From: Alloacidobacterium dinghuense
GTDB lineage: Bacteria; Acidobacteriota; Terriglobia; Terriglobales; Acidobacteriaceae
DNA length: 64,000 nucleotides
NCBI RefSeq assembly: GCF_014274465.1
Contig: NZ_CP060394.1
Span: 2,542,001 to 2,606,000 of the forward strand
Reading direction: 5' to 3'
The notes under the pieces are model-generated. The model made no database searches. It was not told where the DNA came from and saw only the letters and a list, made by a program, of their open reading frames with translations. Below, in pieces: positions 8,691 to 17,585 of the stretch (position 1 is its first letter; each line of letters starts with the position of its first letter). A program made the position numbers and the translations under genes.

Positions 8691-9854
8691 TCATCGCATC
8701 ACCTGAACCGATCGAAAGCGAAGCGCTTCCGCGTCAAACTCCCCAGTCTCAACATCCCGAAAATAGACCTTGTAAAAGTCCTCTTGGACCTGCTCGAAGC
8801 CGAGAATCTCAAATCGAAAGACCTCGCTAATGAACACCCTGTCTTTATGCCAGCTGATGTCGCCGCTGTTGTTAACTCTCCGAAGTTCAAATCCCTTCGG
8901 ATGAACGTACTCGATTAGATTGCGCGGAAGCGTCATCGAACTCGGTTGATAAATGCTGCCAGGAGTTGCATTGTTCAGTCCCTCATGAGGTCGCTCGTAG
9001 TTGAAGTCCTGTCTAAAGCGGTCGAACTTTTTCTGCTGGAGCCGTAATGTCAAAGCTGCCGGCTTAGTTGTCTCCTCCTTGAGGGTTCGATGCATTCGTT
9101 CATGACGTCCGTTCTGCTGAGGACGCCCAGGCTGAATGCGCTCGTGAGTGATCCCCAGCTTCATCCATCCGAGCGAGAGCTTCGACAGGCCGAGCAAGCC
9201 CGTCCCAGCGAACGGCGCGCCATTGTCCGTTCTAATTCTCGAAGGCATTCCATACTCCCGCATCGCTGCTTCGCAAATGGCTCTAACTTGACTCAGGTCC
9301 ATCCGGGAAACGATCTGGCAACGGATCAAGTAACGACTATGGGCGTCGGTGATTGTAAATGGATCGCAACGGGAACCGTCACCTGTAGCGAAATACCCCT
9401 TGAAGTCCATGCACCAGAGTTGATTGGGTGCTGTTACCTCAGAGAAAGGCTCCGAGTATGGCGTCGCGCGCCGCTTCTTGCGCTTCCGACTCGTGAGGCC
9501 CGCTCGTTGAAGAATATTGCCGAAGGTACTGGCCACCGGCCACTCCACGCTCGAATCCAGCTGCTCTAGTCTCGCCTTGAGCTTCCTCGCTCCCCAAGAA
9601 GGATACTTGCCGCGCAGTACCAATATCGCATTCTCGATCGTCTATGGAGTCGCATGCGAACAGCCGTGAGGCTTGCTGCTGAGATTTAGCAGCCATTCGG
9701 GCCCACTCTCTTTGTATCGATTGATCCATCGATAGCCAGTGGGCCGCGACACTCCGAACTCGCGGCAAAGTTCTGAGACTGACATTTCTTCCTTTTGGTA
9801 GCTCGACAGAAATTGCAGACGTTGATCCACGATACGACTCTCTTTCCAGGGCAT
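8691..9854 (-). pseudogene. IS481-type transposase broken by an in-frame amber codon
   Basis: A single frame of 387 sense codons, interrupted by TAG at 9642-9644. The N-terminal part has a helix-turn-helix (SVSELCREFGVSRPTGYRWI). After the TAG the frame continues without shift (TIENAILVLRGKYPSWGARK) into the rve integrase core. The DDE residues are visible as CMDFKGYF, RTDNGAPF and GRHERMHRTLKEE, and the C-terminal domain is complete. It resembles IS481-family transposases that act on their own. I could not define terminal inverted repeats: two TGTAACGCA(G/A)GT copies at 9909-9920 and 9934-9945 may mark the right end, but no matching left end is seen. Apart from one stop the gene is intact, so inactivation looks recent. 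Readthrough or a base-calling error are alternatives. Confidence 0.85.
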
Positions 9855-10190
9855 ACCGCATCATCGTGCGCAAGACCAAAGTCAGGAACCATAAGGGTCC
9901 ACGTCCTATGTAACGCAGGTCCTTGGTCTGTTTTGTAACGCAAGTGCGAAGTACACTCAGGAGCTCCGCCCCTCGCGCGCGCAAGCCGTGTCCCCAGTCT
10001 TCCGCGCTGCGCTTGTGCAGACCTCCGCTCACGCTCCGCCCTTTCCATTCCCGCTGCGCTTCATTCCAAGGGTGGGTGATCCCCCTCTCCTTGCACTTGG
10101 TACCCCCGCGTTCGCCACGTGGCGTCCGGCATGTGAGGTACATGCCGCGCTCACGGCATGAAAAAGCAACAGCAAAAGCGAGGAGGAGCA
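9855..10190. other. Spacer between the IS remnant and ArdC/ParB relics
   Basis: No gene is supported. It contains a direct repeat TGTAACGCAGGT / TGTAACGCAAGT with 25-bp period (9909-9945), possibly the IS end, followed by GC-rich DNA. Just before the ArdC relic, GGAGGAG at 10180-10189 is a strong ribosome-binding site. Confidence 0.4.
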
Positions 10191-10391
10191 ATGAAGAAGG
10201 CAGGCACCCGCAACAGGCCGAGTATCTACCAGACCGTCGCCGACCGCATTGTCTCAAGTCTCAAGGCCGGCGTAATTCCTTGGGAAAAGCCTTGGAAGGC
10301 CCCAAGGAGCTTGTCATCATGCAGGACAGCAGCGCATTCCAATACATCGCCATTGACCAGATTCACGAGTCCACCACTAATCCACGCCTAA
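10191..10391 (+). pseudogene. ArdC-like antirestriction protein, N-terminal fragment
   Basis: A strong GGAGGAG site precedes an ATG whose first 39 codons (PSIYQTVADRIVSSLKAG, then VIPWEKPWKAPR) match the start of the ArdC N-terminal ssDNA-binding domain found on plasmids and conjugative elements. After KAPR the frame turns into Ser/Thr-rich sequence that overlaps the ParB-like gene and stops at 10391. The rest of ArdC is gone, apparently by a deletion that brought the ParB-like gene next to it. Identification rests on this short segment only. Confidence 0.55.
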
Positions 10392-11819
10392 CCTTTGAGC
10401 AATCGAAGCTCGATGAGCTTGCCGAGTCCATCCGCCAGCATGGCGTCATTCAGCCCATCACGGTGCGCCCCAATGCAGATGGCTGAGATTGTCGCTGGAG
10501 CGCGTCGTTTCCGTGCCGCGCAGCTTGCAGAACTCTTCTCCATTCCCGCGCACATCGTGGAGTTAGACGATGCCGCCGCGATGGAGTGGCAACTAGTCGA
10601 GAACTCGCAGCGCGTGGACGTGCACCCTTACGAAGAGGCGCAGGGTTTCCAGCGCCTTTTAGATATGCCCGGTTATGATGTGCCCGCACATGTCGCCAAA
10701 TCCGGCAAGAGCGCATCGCATATCTATGCGCGTCTCTCCCTCTTGCAGCTTGTCCCCGAGATAGCCAGAGCCTTCGTGGAAGAGCACATCACCGCCAGCC
10801 ACGCCAACCTCATCGCCCGTCTGCCGCAGGAGCATCAGACCGCCGCCTTCGAGCGGTGCTGGCGCAAGGACTGGCAGGACAATGAACCCCACTTGCTTCC
10901 CGCCAAACATCTCGTGGCGTGGATTGAGACCAATCTATATCTTGCCCTTGTGGAGGCTCCTTTTGACCGCGAGGACGCAACCCTTAACGCCCACGCAGGA
11001 GCCTGCGCGACATGCCCCAAACGCAACGGCTACAACACCAGCCTCTTTGCCGACGTGCAGGGCGATCAGTGCTTAGATGGTGACTGCTACCAGTCCAAGG
11101 TTGCAGCCCATATCGACCGCGCACTTGCTGAGAACCCGCGGCTAGTGCAGATTGAAACATCATGGCGTCCGTTGAAGGGGCAGCGTCCCGGCACGTTGCA
11201 GAAGCACGACTACCGCGTGCTGGACGTGCCCGACAATCCAGATACGGAGCCGCCTTGCCCCCACACCAAGACCGCACTGATTGTCTTTGGTCGCGGTGCC
11301 GGGAAGACCGTCACAATTTGCGTGGAAGGGGAATGCCCAGTGCATGATCCCGCCACGTCAGCGCGGCTTGCCAAAGAACAGGCCGAGAACCCGGAACCTG
11401 TCATGGCTCCCGCACCTGAGGAGGAATCCGAAGAGGAGGCCCAGGCGCGACAGGCCGAGTACGAACAGCAACGAAAGGAGTACGAGGCCGAGCAGGAACG
11501 CAAAGACGCCGACCGGCAGGCTGAGTTGGAGCGGCAGCAAAAGGAATATGAGGCCGAACAGAAGCGGCGTGACAAGCAGCACAAGGAACGAATCGCCGCC
11601 TTGGAACGGATCATCGAAAACGCCCCCGCCGTCCTTGATGCAGTGCAACTTCGCTTCATCTTGGAGCTACTAATTCACCTCTCTCCCGATGGGCTCTTCG
11701 AGGAAGCCGCCGAGCACTTCGTCGGCAGCGACGAGAGCCACAATAAATGTGAGGACGAAATCCTAAGTGAGGCAATGGCGGCCTGTGCCGACAACAAGTA
11801 TCGGGAGGGCGGCTTTTGA
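10319..11819 (+). pseudogene. ParB/RepB/Spo0J-family protein with a frameshift
   Basis: Plasmid- or ICE-type ParB-like partition protein split over two frames. Frame one (10319-10486) encodes the N-terminus (IDQIHESTTNPRLTF, LAESIRQHGVIQPITVRPNADG) and ends at TGA 10484-10486. The continuation EIVAGARRFRAAQLAE, the ParB nuclease-like box, follows in another frame from about 10482 to 11819, as if two bases were lost after the Gly codon. Downstream are the DNA-binding middle (KSGKSASHIYARLSLLQL), a four-cysteine segment (ACATCPKRNGYN, QCLDGDCYQSK), a long Glu/Gln/Arg coiled coil (about 11400-11600) and a C-terminal helical part. ATGs at 10473 and 10479 could restart translation, the latter overlapping the stop as ATGGCTGA. 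It belongs to the mobile-element block. Confidence 0.75.
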
Positions 11820-11820
11820 G

Positions 11821-12421
11821 ATCTGGCAGCCGTATCGATCGACCTACAGCGTCGGTACCTTCAAGGATGTGTTTAACAAATGCACGATTTACTATCGCCA
11901 GTCTGTCCGCTCGATCCACTTCTGCGTCTCGCCAAATTCGAACGCTTTTGCCAATACTGGTAGGAGAGGACAACCACTGGTTGGGGCGTTAGATTATCTG
12001 GCGCGTCTGACGGCAGAAATATTCTCCCCAAGAATGCAGGAACTCCAAAGAACTGGAATGCATTGCCCGACATAAACAGGACGTCTACATCTTGGGGAAC
12101 CCCCGACGTTGTTTCAGCTTCGGGGTGCTCATCCATCTCAATGAGTTCCTCGATCGATTTGGCTTGGCGTAACTGCCGAATCTGCTCTCTGAAGATTGCC
12201 GGTGTGTACTCTATCTCAAGTTTTTCGCGATAGGTCAGTTCCACGATACGATCAGCATTCCGATAAGGATATGGGTGGAGAACGATATGCTCGAGCAAGC
12301 TGAGTACGGATATAGCTGAAGAAATACCGAGAGATAGTGAAAGGATCGCGACGATTGAGATCGCGGGGCGCCTTAACATTTGCCGGATTGCGAACTTAAG
12401 GCCGGTGAACAGGGTAGGCAC
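11821..12421 (-). pseudogene. ADOP-type ABC permease, internally deleted remnant
   Basis: The first ~167 codons encode the start of an acidobacterial duplicated orphan permease (FtsX/MacB-like): LKFAIRQMLRRPAISIVAIL, transmembrane helix 1, then the MacB core to VVVLSYQYWQKR. The sequence then jumps, in another frame, to a segment that belongs hundreds of residues later (LAIVNRAFVKHILEGTDAVG, RSIRLPDLK; compare VVLINESMKKKFW in the intact gene at 41089). It ends abruptly where the ParB-like gene ends on the other strand. About 400 residues of the middle and the whole C-terminus are missing. A product from 12421 would end at 11873. It looks like host DNA truncated by the mobile block. Confidence 0.75.
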
Positions 12422-12717
12422 GTATCGACTCAGCTTGGAAGTGCACTACTCGACCGGTTCATCTTATCAGCATTTCAACCGGACCGCGTAGTACAGGTCA
12501 TCCCTGACGTCTGGGAAATCCAGCCTTTTCGCCAATTGCAGTCTCTGCACATTTCAAATATTCTGCCTTTCAACCCTCGTAGATCCACGCCAATCCCTCA
12601 AAACATCTCTCAGTTCACAACTTTTTGCAATTTGTTGCGTCGCTGTGACATATTGCACAATTCCCTGTTCTAATCTCAGTCCGATAACAAATGGGCTACT
12701 TTCCCGGAAGCGACAAT

Positions 12718-14379
12718 ATGAAGCTTCATGTACAACACTGGTCCGATCGCTGGCGCACTCTCGTGCTCATGCTCGCCGTCATCCTGCCCGCCATTGCTCT
12801 CATTGCGTTCGGGCTGCATCATCTCTGGACGATCCAGAAGGACGAGGCCATCGAGGCAGCCTTCCAGCGGGACTACCAGCGCACCTTGGCCATTGCCGAA
12901 AAACTGATCGACGGGCGTGCCTATGATATGGCCGAAGAGGCCATCGCAAAGTTCCCATCCGCAGACCGCTCCGATGACCTCGACGCATTCCTCAAGGACC
13001 ACCCGGATATCGCCCATGCTTTTCTGTGGTCAGGAAAGGGCGATTTTGAATTCCGCTCTCAATCCTCCCGCATGATGCACGACCGCCAGTTCTGCTCCGA
13101 AAGCCAATCGCTCTCATCGGATTTCAGAGATTGGTGGGACATGGATGGCAAGGACTATATCGCCAAAATCAACAAGATGCAGGCAGCGTCCGGACGGGGC
13201 ATACTCTTTATCCAGCATTCCCTCACCAGGGGCGACAAAATGCAGTATCAGTCTCTGGTGTTGTTCACGCCCCGGAACTCCAATCCTGAGCATCCTACCC
13301 TCGCTGGCTTCATCTATGACACCGACTATCTGAGAAACAAGTTTTTTCCGCAGGTTTTGAACGAGGTATTGCCTGACCAGATGGAGAACGATACCTCACA
13401 CCCGCAAAAAGGGCTGATGGTCCGCTATGAGAGAGACGACTACCCGCTGGCAACCTCCATGTATTGGGATGGTGGCTCGTCTGAGGTAGAACGTCCATTC
13501 AAGAACATCTTTCCCGGTCTCATTCTCGGAATGAAGCTCCGCGGAACCACGATTGCAAACGTCAGCAATCACTTGCTGCGAAGCAGCTTCCTCATGCTGG
13601 GCTCGCTTTCCCTGCTTATGGGCGCTGGACTGATCCTCACCTACCGCAACGTTGCACGCGAGCTCGCGCTGGCAAAGCTGAAATCCGATTTCGTCTCCAA
13701 CGTCTCCCACGAGCTGCGCACACCGCTCGCGCTCATCCGCCTCTATGCCGAGACGCTGGAGCTCGGCCGCATCTCCACCACCGGAAAACAGCAGGAATAC
13801 TACGAAATCATCCGCAAGGAAAGCGAACGGCTCACTTCGCTCATCAACAATATCCTCGACTTCTCCCGCATCGAGTCCGGTAAAAAAGAGTACACCTTCC
13901 GCGAAACCAACGTAGCCGACCTGGTACGCAGCACTCTGGAGTCGTATCGCTTTGAAATCGAGCAGAACGGCTTCCAGTTCGAGCAGAAGATCGACAGCGA
14001 TGTGCCGCCGCTCTGGGTTGACCGCGAAGCCATCGCCCGCTCGCTCCTCAACCTTGTCAACAACGCCGTCAAATACTCTTCAAACGAAAAGTATCTCGGC
14101 ATTCGCCTCTACCGCCACAACTCCGGCGTCAACCTCGAGGTCGTCGATCACGGCATCGGAATCCCCGCGAAGGAACACCTCAAAATCTTCGAAAAGTTCT
14201 ACCGCGTCGGCGATCCACTGGTGCACAACACCAAGGGAAGCGGACTCGGCCTCTCTCTGGTGCGCCACATCGTGCAGGCGCACGGAGGGGAAGTTGCCGT
14301 CGAAAGCTCGCCTGGAAAGGGCAGCAAGTTCATCATCACATTACCGCTGCAAAGATTTGCGAATGGGGTATCTGCATGA
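12718..14379 (+). CDS. Two-component sensor histidine kinase
   Basis: 553-residue membrane kinase. It has an N-terminal transmembrane helix (RTLVLMLAVILPAIALIAFG), a periplasmic sensor region of about 250 residues without recognisable domain, and a second helix (SFLMLGSLSLLMGAGLILTY). The transmitter follows: HisKA with the phospho-accepting His near residue 330 in NVSHELRTPLAL, then HATPase_c with N box LVNNAVKYS, G1 DHGIGIP, F box FEKFYRVG and G2 GSGLGLSLV. Start 12718 is preferred over 12691 because GGAAG lies 7 nt upstream. Its last four bases overlap the response-regulator ATG (ATGA), so the two are coupled. The signal sensed is unknown. Confidence 0.94.
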   Translation: MKLHVQHWSDRWRTLVLMLAVILPAIALIAFGLHHLWTIQKDEAIEAAFQRDYQRTLAIAEKLIDGRAYDMAEEAIAKFPSADRSDDLDAFLKDHPDIAHAFLWSGKGDFEFRSQSSRMMHDRQFCSESQSLSSDFRDWWDMDGKDYIAKINKMQAASGRGILFIQHSLTRGDKMQYQSLVLFTPRNSNPEHPTLAGFIYDTDYLRNKFFPQVLNEVLPDQMENDTSHPQKGLMVRYERDDYPLATSMYWDGGSSEVERPFKNIFPGLILGMKLRGTTIANVSNHLLRSSFLMLGSLSLLMGAGLILTYRNVARELALAKLKSDFVSNVSHELRTPLALIRLYAETLELGRISTTGKQQEYYEIIRKESERLTSLINNILDFSRIESGKKEYTFRETNVADLVRSTLESYRFEIEQNGFQFEQKIDSDVPPLWVDREAIARSLLNLVNNAVKYSSNEKYLGIRLYRHNSGVNLEVVDHGIGIPAKEHLKIFEKFYRVGDPLVHNTKGSGLGLSLVRHIVQAHGGEVAVESSPGKGSKFIITLPLQRFANGVSA

Positions 14380-15095
14380 AGCAAGAAAAAACAAAACCAA
14401 CCGAAGACCCGAGGCCAGCCCGGATCCTCGTCGTTGAAGACGAGCCCAACATGGTGGCCGGGCTTCGCGACAATTTTGAATTTGAAGGCTACGAAGTCCT
14501 TACCGCGCGCGATGGGATCGAAGGGCTCGAGCGCGCCCTGCAGGAGTCTCCCGATCTTGTGGTACTGGATGTAATGATGCCTCGCATGAGCGGCCTGGAA
14601 GTATGCCGCCAGTTGCGCGCCAAGCGCGCCTCCATCCCCATCATCATGCTCACCGCGCGCGGTCAGGAAGTCGACAAAGTTGTTGGCCTCGAACTCGGTG
14701 CCGATGACTATGTCACGAAACCATTTTCGATTCGCGAATTGCTGGCGCGCGTGAAAGCTATTCTGCGGCGCACGGCAGCCGTTCCCAAACAGCAGGATCA
14801 GCACTCCTTCGGCGATATTGAAGTAGACCTTCATCGCCGGCGAGTCGTCAAATCCGGCAAAGCGCTCGATATCTCCTCCAAGGAGTTTGAGCTGCTTCAA
14901 TATTTCATCTGCCATTCTGGCGAAACGCTAAGCCGGGATCGCCTTCTCGAAGAGGTGTGGGGATACGAGAATTACCCCACAACCCGGACCGTGGACACGC
15001 ACCTGGTGCGCTTACGCCAAAAGCTGGAGCCCGATCCTGAGCAGCCGCAGTACTTTCTCACAGTGCATGGAACAGGCTATCGGTTCGTCGGTTAG
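14376..15095 (+). CDS. OmpR/PhoB-family response regulator
   Basis: 239 residues. The receiver domain has acidic pocket EDE (residues 21-23), phospho-acceptor Asp65 in LVVLDVMMP, Thr93 and Lys115 (DDYVTKPFS). The C-terminal winged-helix DNA-binding domain (residues ~140-238) shows SSKEFELLQYFICHSGE and TVDTHLVRLRQKLE. Cognate partner of the upstream kinase by overlap and order. The target genes are unknown; the downstream phosphatase at 15128 lies only 32 nt away and is probably cotranscribed. Confidence 0.95.
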   Translation: MKQEKTKPTEDPRPARILVVEDEPNMVAGLRDNFEFEGYEVLTARDGIEGLERALQESPDLVVLDVMMPRMSGLEVCRQLRAKRASIPIIMLTARGQEVDKVVGLELGADDYVTKPFSIRELLARVKAILRRTAAVPKQQDQHSFGDIEVDLHRRRVVKSGKALDISSKEFELLQYFICHSGETLSRDRLLEEVWGYENYPTTRTVDTHLVRLRQKLEPDPEQPQYFLTVHGTGYRFVG

Positions 15096-15127
15096 AAACC
15101 AGGGCAATAATCGAAACGAGGTGGGTT

Positions 15128-16009
15128 TTGAACGCAGGGAGAATGCTGGGAAAAACCAACGGCGAGAACGAAAACCGCAACATACCCTCGCTATCGACGC
15201 CGCCATTGAGCGCGCCACTGCAGGATGAGCTGGACACGCTACAGCGAGAGAAACTCGACTTGCATTCGCAACTATTCGAGGCAGGGCAGATTCAACGTAA
15301 ACTGAGTGGTGCGCGGGAATTGCATCACGGATGCCTGCAGTTCGCCAGCGAGGTTTTTGCGGCGCGTTTCCTTTCGGGGGACTTCACCGTATTCCTGCAG
15401 CATGGTTCCCGGGTTCTCGCCGCGCACGGAGATATCGCCGGAAAAGGTATTGCAGCGGGAATGTGGTTCACAAACCTGGCGGGACTTCTGCAGAGCTATG
15501 GCCACCCGGATTCGGATCCCGCCAGAATCGCCTCCGAGATCAATCGTCACCTCTGCTATCTGCGGCCTGTAGCACCGTTCGTCACTGCATTTCTCTCGCA
15601 GGTTGATTGCACCACGGGTGCAGTGGGTTATTGCAATGCCGGCCACTTTCCGCCCATATTGCTTCGAGCGGATGGTCGAACGGAGTTGCTCGAACAGGGC
15701 GGCCCATTGCTTGGCGCAATCGAGCGCGCTAAGTTCAGTTCGGGCGAGGTCGTTCTTAAACCCGGCGATACCCTTCTGGCCTATTCCGACGGCGTACTCG
15801 AATGCCGGAATGCGGGCGGAGAGGAGTACGGAATGGAGCGTCTGATGGAGTCGTTCCGACGCGCCAAACAGGAATCCGCCCACGCGACGCTTATGGTACT
15901 TCTCGCCTGGCTGCAGGATTTCGCAAACGGCAGCCCCGTCTGCGACGACGTTAGTTTGACCGTGATTCAGCGCGACACGGAACCGATTGCGACCACCAAA
16001 ACCAACTAG
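15128..16009 (+). CDS. PP2C-family (SpoIIE/RsbU-type) serine phosphatase
   Basis: 293 residues. A short heptad-like segment (LQDELDTLQREKLDLHSQLF, about residues 31-50) precedes a SpoIIE-type phosphatase domain with metal-binding motifs GDFTVF, HGDIAGKGIAAGM, LAYSDGVLE and CDDVSL. Such enzymes usually dephosphorylate anti-sigma-factor antagonists in partner-switching pathways. I chose the TTG at 15128, which has GAGG at about 6 nt; the ATG at 15143 has a poorly spaced site. It follows the kinase-regulator pair, suggesting linked two-component and partner-switch signalling, although no antagonist or anti-sigma gene is adjacent. Confidence 0.88.
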   Translation: MNAGRMLGKTNGENENRNIPSLSTPPLSAPLQDELDTLQREKLDLHSQLFEAGQIQRKLSGARELHHGCLQFASEVFAARFLSGDFTVFLQHGSRVLAAHGDIAGKGIAAGMWFTNLAGLLQSYGHPDSDPARIASEINRHLCYLRPVAPFVTAFLSQVDCTTGAVGYCNAGHFPPILLRADGRTELLEQGGPLLGAIERAKFSSGEVVLKPGDTLLAYSDGVLECRNAGGEEYGMERLMESFRRAKQESAHATLMVLLAWLQDFANGSPVCDDVSLTVIQRDTEPIATTKTN

Positions 16010-16062
16010 TCTGACAGGCAATAGTTGGCGCGGCGTGAGCTTTGTTGCGATTCAAGATACGA

Positions 16063-17295
16063 CTAATTTCTCGTCCTCAAATGAGGCCCGCAGCCACTCG
16101 AAAATGGATTCGCCAGAAACGTCCCCGGCATCCCGGACACAATCACCGTCCCATCGGGATTGAAGTACGCCGTCCTGTATTCGCCCTCAGGAAGATCATT
16201 CAACCTCCTCCAGTTCTGCCCGCCATCAACACTGGTGTACACACCAGTGAGTGCAGTCACCACCTGATGACTCGGTCTCGACGGATCAACTTCAATCCCA
16301 TACGCGCGAATATTCGGCCCCGTCTCATCTTCATCTCTGTGATAGACAAACTCCGCATGCGTCACTCTTGCCACGACGTCCGCGCTTACCGGTTCATATA
16401 TGCCCCAACACGCTGCGAGATGCAACCCGCCCGCCGTGTTGATCGCGTGGATCGCTGAATCCGGTTCCACTCCTCTAACAAGAGTCCACTTCATCGTGTG
16501 AAGATCCAACCGATAAGCCTGATCACCCGTCCCCACATATAGCGAGTCCGGCCGCGCCTTCCCCGGCTTGTCCCATTGCATTGATAAAATATCCAGATCG
16601 GTTGGAATCTCCGGCAGCGGCCCATCCCTCACCCACGCCCCACCGCGGCCCTTGTGATAACTCACGATCTGCGGACTCATGTCAAAGTAGCCGTAGCCCA
16701 CAATCAGCTTTCTCCCGTCGGCCGTCATCTTCGCTGCCGCCGCCCTTACCGGATCCCCCTCCTTCTTCGTAATGCTGATCCACGGCCTTTCATGTGGAAC
16801 CCGCGGCCCCGCGATGTACCTCACCATCGCATCCGATGCATTCACCCGCGGAAAAACCTGGAACGCCCCTTTCTGCGTCGTGATCACAAACTCCGCCCCA
16901 CCAGGAGCAACACTCAACCCGTTGCGCAACCCCTCATCAATCCGCGCATCGAAATACTTCGAATCTATTCGCGCCACCTGTGTCCACGTCTCTCCGCCAT
17001 CGGTTGACTTGGAGATGTACAGCGCCCGCTCTTCCGCCGGAATCTTATTACTCAGGTCCGCCGTCAGACCCCACACCACATTGCGGTTCCTGGGACTGGG
17101 ATCGCTGGCTATAACTTCAATGAATTCTGCGTCGAAATCGTGACTCCCCGGCAGACTCTTCACCCGCCGTACATAGCAACTGTCCGCGTTCTTGTTCGTA
17201 TTCCTGCTAGGGACTGAACTCGATGTCTGGCCCCATCCCATCAAAAGAGGTACGAGGAGGACAAATCCGAGCGGCAGTAACTTCGCAACCTTCAT
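16063..17295 (-). CDS. Secreted sialidase-like (Asp-box/BNR) beta-propeller protein
   Basis: 410 residues with a signal peptide (MKVAKLLPLGFVLLVPLLMG). Two clear Asp-box/BNR motifs are visible, STDGGETWTQ near residue 93 and SVDGGQNWRR near residue 363, at either end of repetitive beta-strand-rich sequence with intervals of a WD40/YVTN/sialidase-like propeller. No catalytic sialidase Arg triad can be assigned, so an enzyme role is not claimed; many such proteins are exo-alpha-sialidase-like only by fold. It is monocistronic, and its 5' side abuts a multicopper-oxidase relic on the other strand. Confidence 0.8.
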   Translation of the reverse strand: MKVAKLLPLGFVLLVPLLMGWGQTSSSVPSRNTNKNADSCYVRRVKSLPGSHDFDAEFIEVIASDPSPRNRNVVWGLTADLSNKIPAEERALYISKSTDGGETWTQVARIDSKYFDARIDEGLRNGLSVAPGGAEFVITTQKGAFQVFPRVNASDAMVRYIAGPRVPHERPWISITKKEGDPVRAAAAKMTADGRKLIVGYGYFDMSPQIVSYHKGRGGAWVRDGPLPEIPTDLDILSMQWDKPGKARPDSLYVGTGDQAYRLDLHTMKWTLVRGVEPDSAIHAINTAGGLHLAACWGIYEPVSADVVARVTHAEFVYHRDEDETGPNIRAYGIEVDPSRPSHQVVTALTGVYTSVDGGQNWRRLNDLPEGEYRTAYFNPDGTVIVSGMPGTFLANPFSSGCGPHLRTRN

Positions 17296-17340
17296 GGACC
17301 TTCGACTCGTTCTTGGTGACGCTACTCAATCCCCTGACTA

Positions 17341-17519
17341 TGCAAACCAAATTGGGATGGGAAGAGCCTGAATTATCCCAGCGTTACTGTTCGTCTCGCT
17401 TCCGCAACCCGAACGCCGTCGGAACGTTTGCCTATCATTGTCATCTGCTCGAGCACGAAGACGGAGACATGATGGGAACCATCCAGGTCTTACCGAAATC
17501 CACCGACACAACAAAATAG
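17341..17519 (+). pseudogene. Multicopper oxidase C-terminal relic
   Basis: The tail of a multicopper oxidase (type-2 Cu-oxidase) remains: FRNPNAVGTFAYHCHLLEHE followed by DGDMMGTIQVLP, carrying the HCH-x3-H copper ligands of the C-terminal T1/T3 site. The preceding strand, PNWDGKSLNYPSVTVRL, lies in a different frame, so a single-base indel separates it from FRNPNA. The rest of the gene is absent. I see no start codon of its own. Confidence 0.7.
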
Positions 17520-17585
17520 TTACGACTACCAAAGATGAATCGTAGGGACGGATTGACGGATCAGTCCTTCCAAACCGCTGCCCTC

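Noticed and set aside
9439-10257. Minus-strand open frame of 272 codons
   Set aside because: Overlaps the transposase frame and GC-rich spacer; composition and lack of motifs speak against a gene.
15272-16021. Minus-strand open frame of 249 codons
   Set aside because: Antisense shadow of the PP2C phosphatase.
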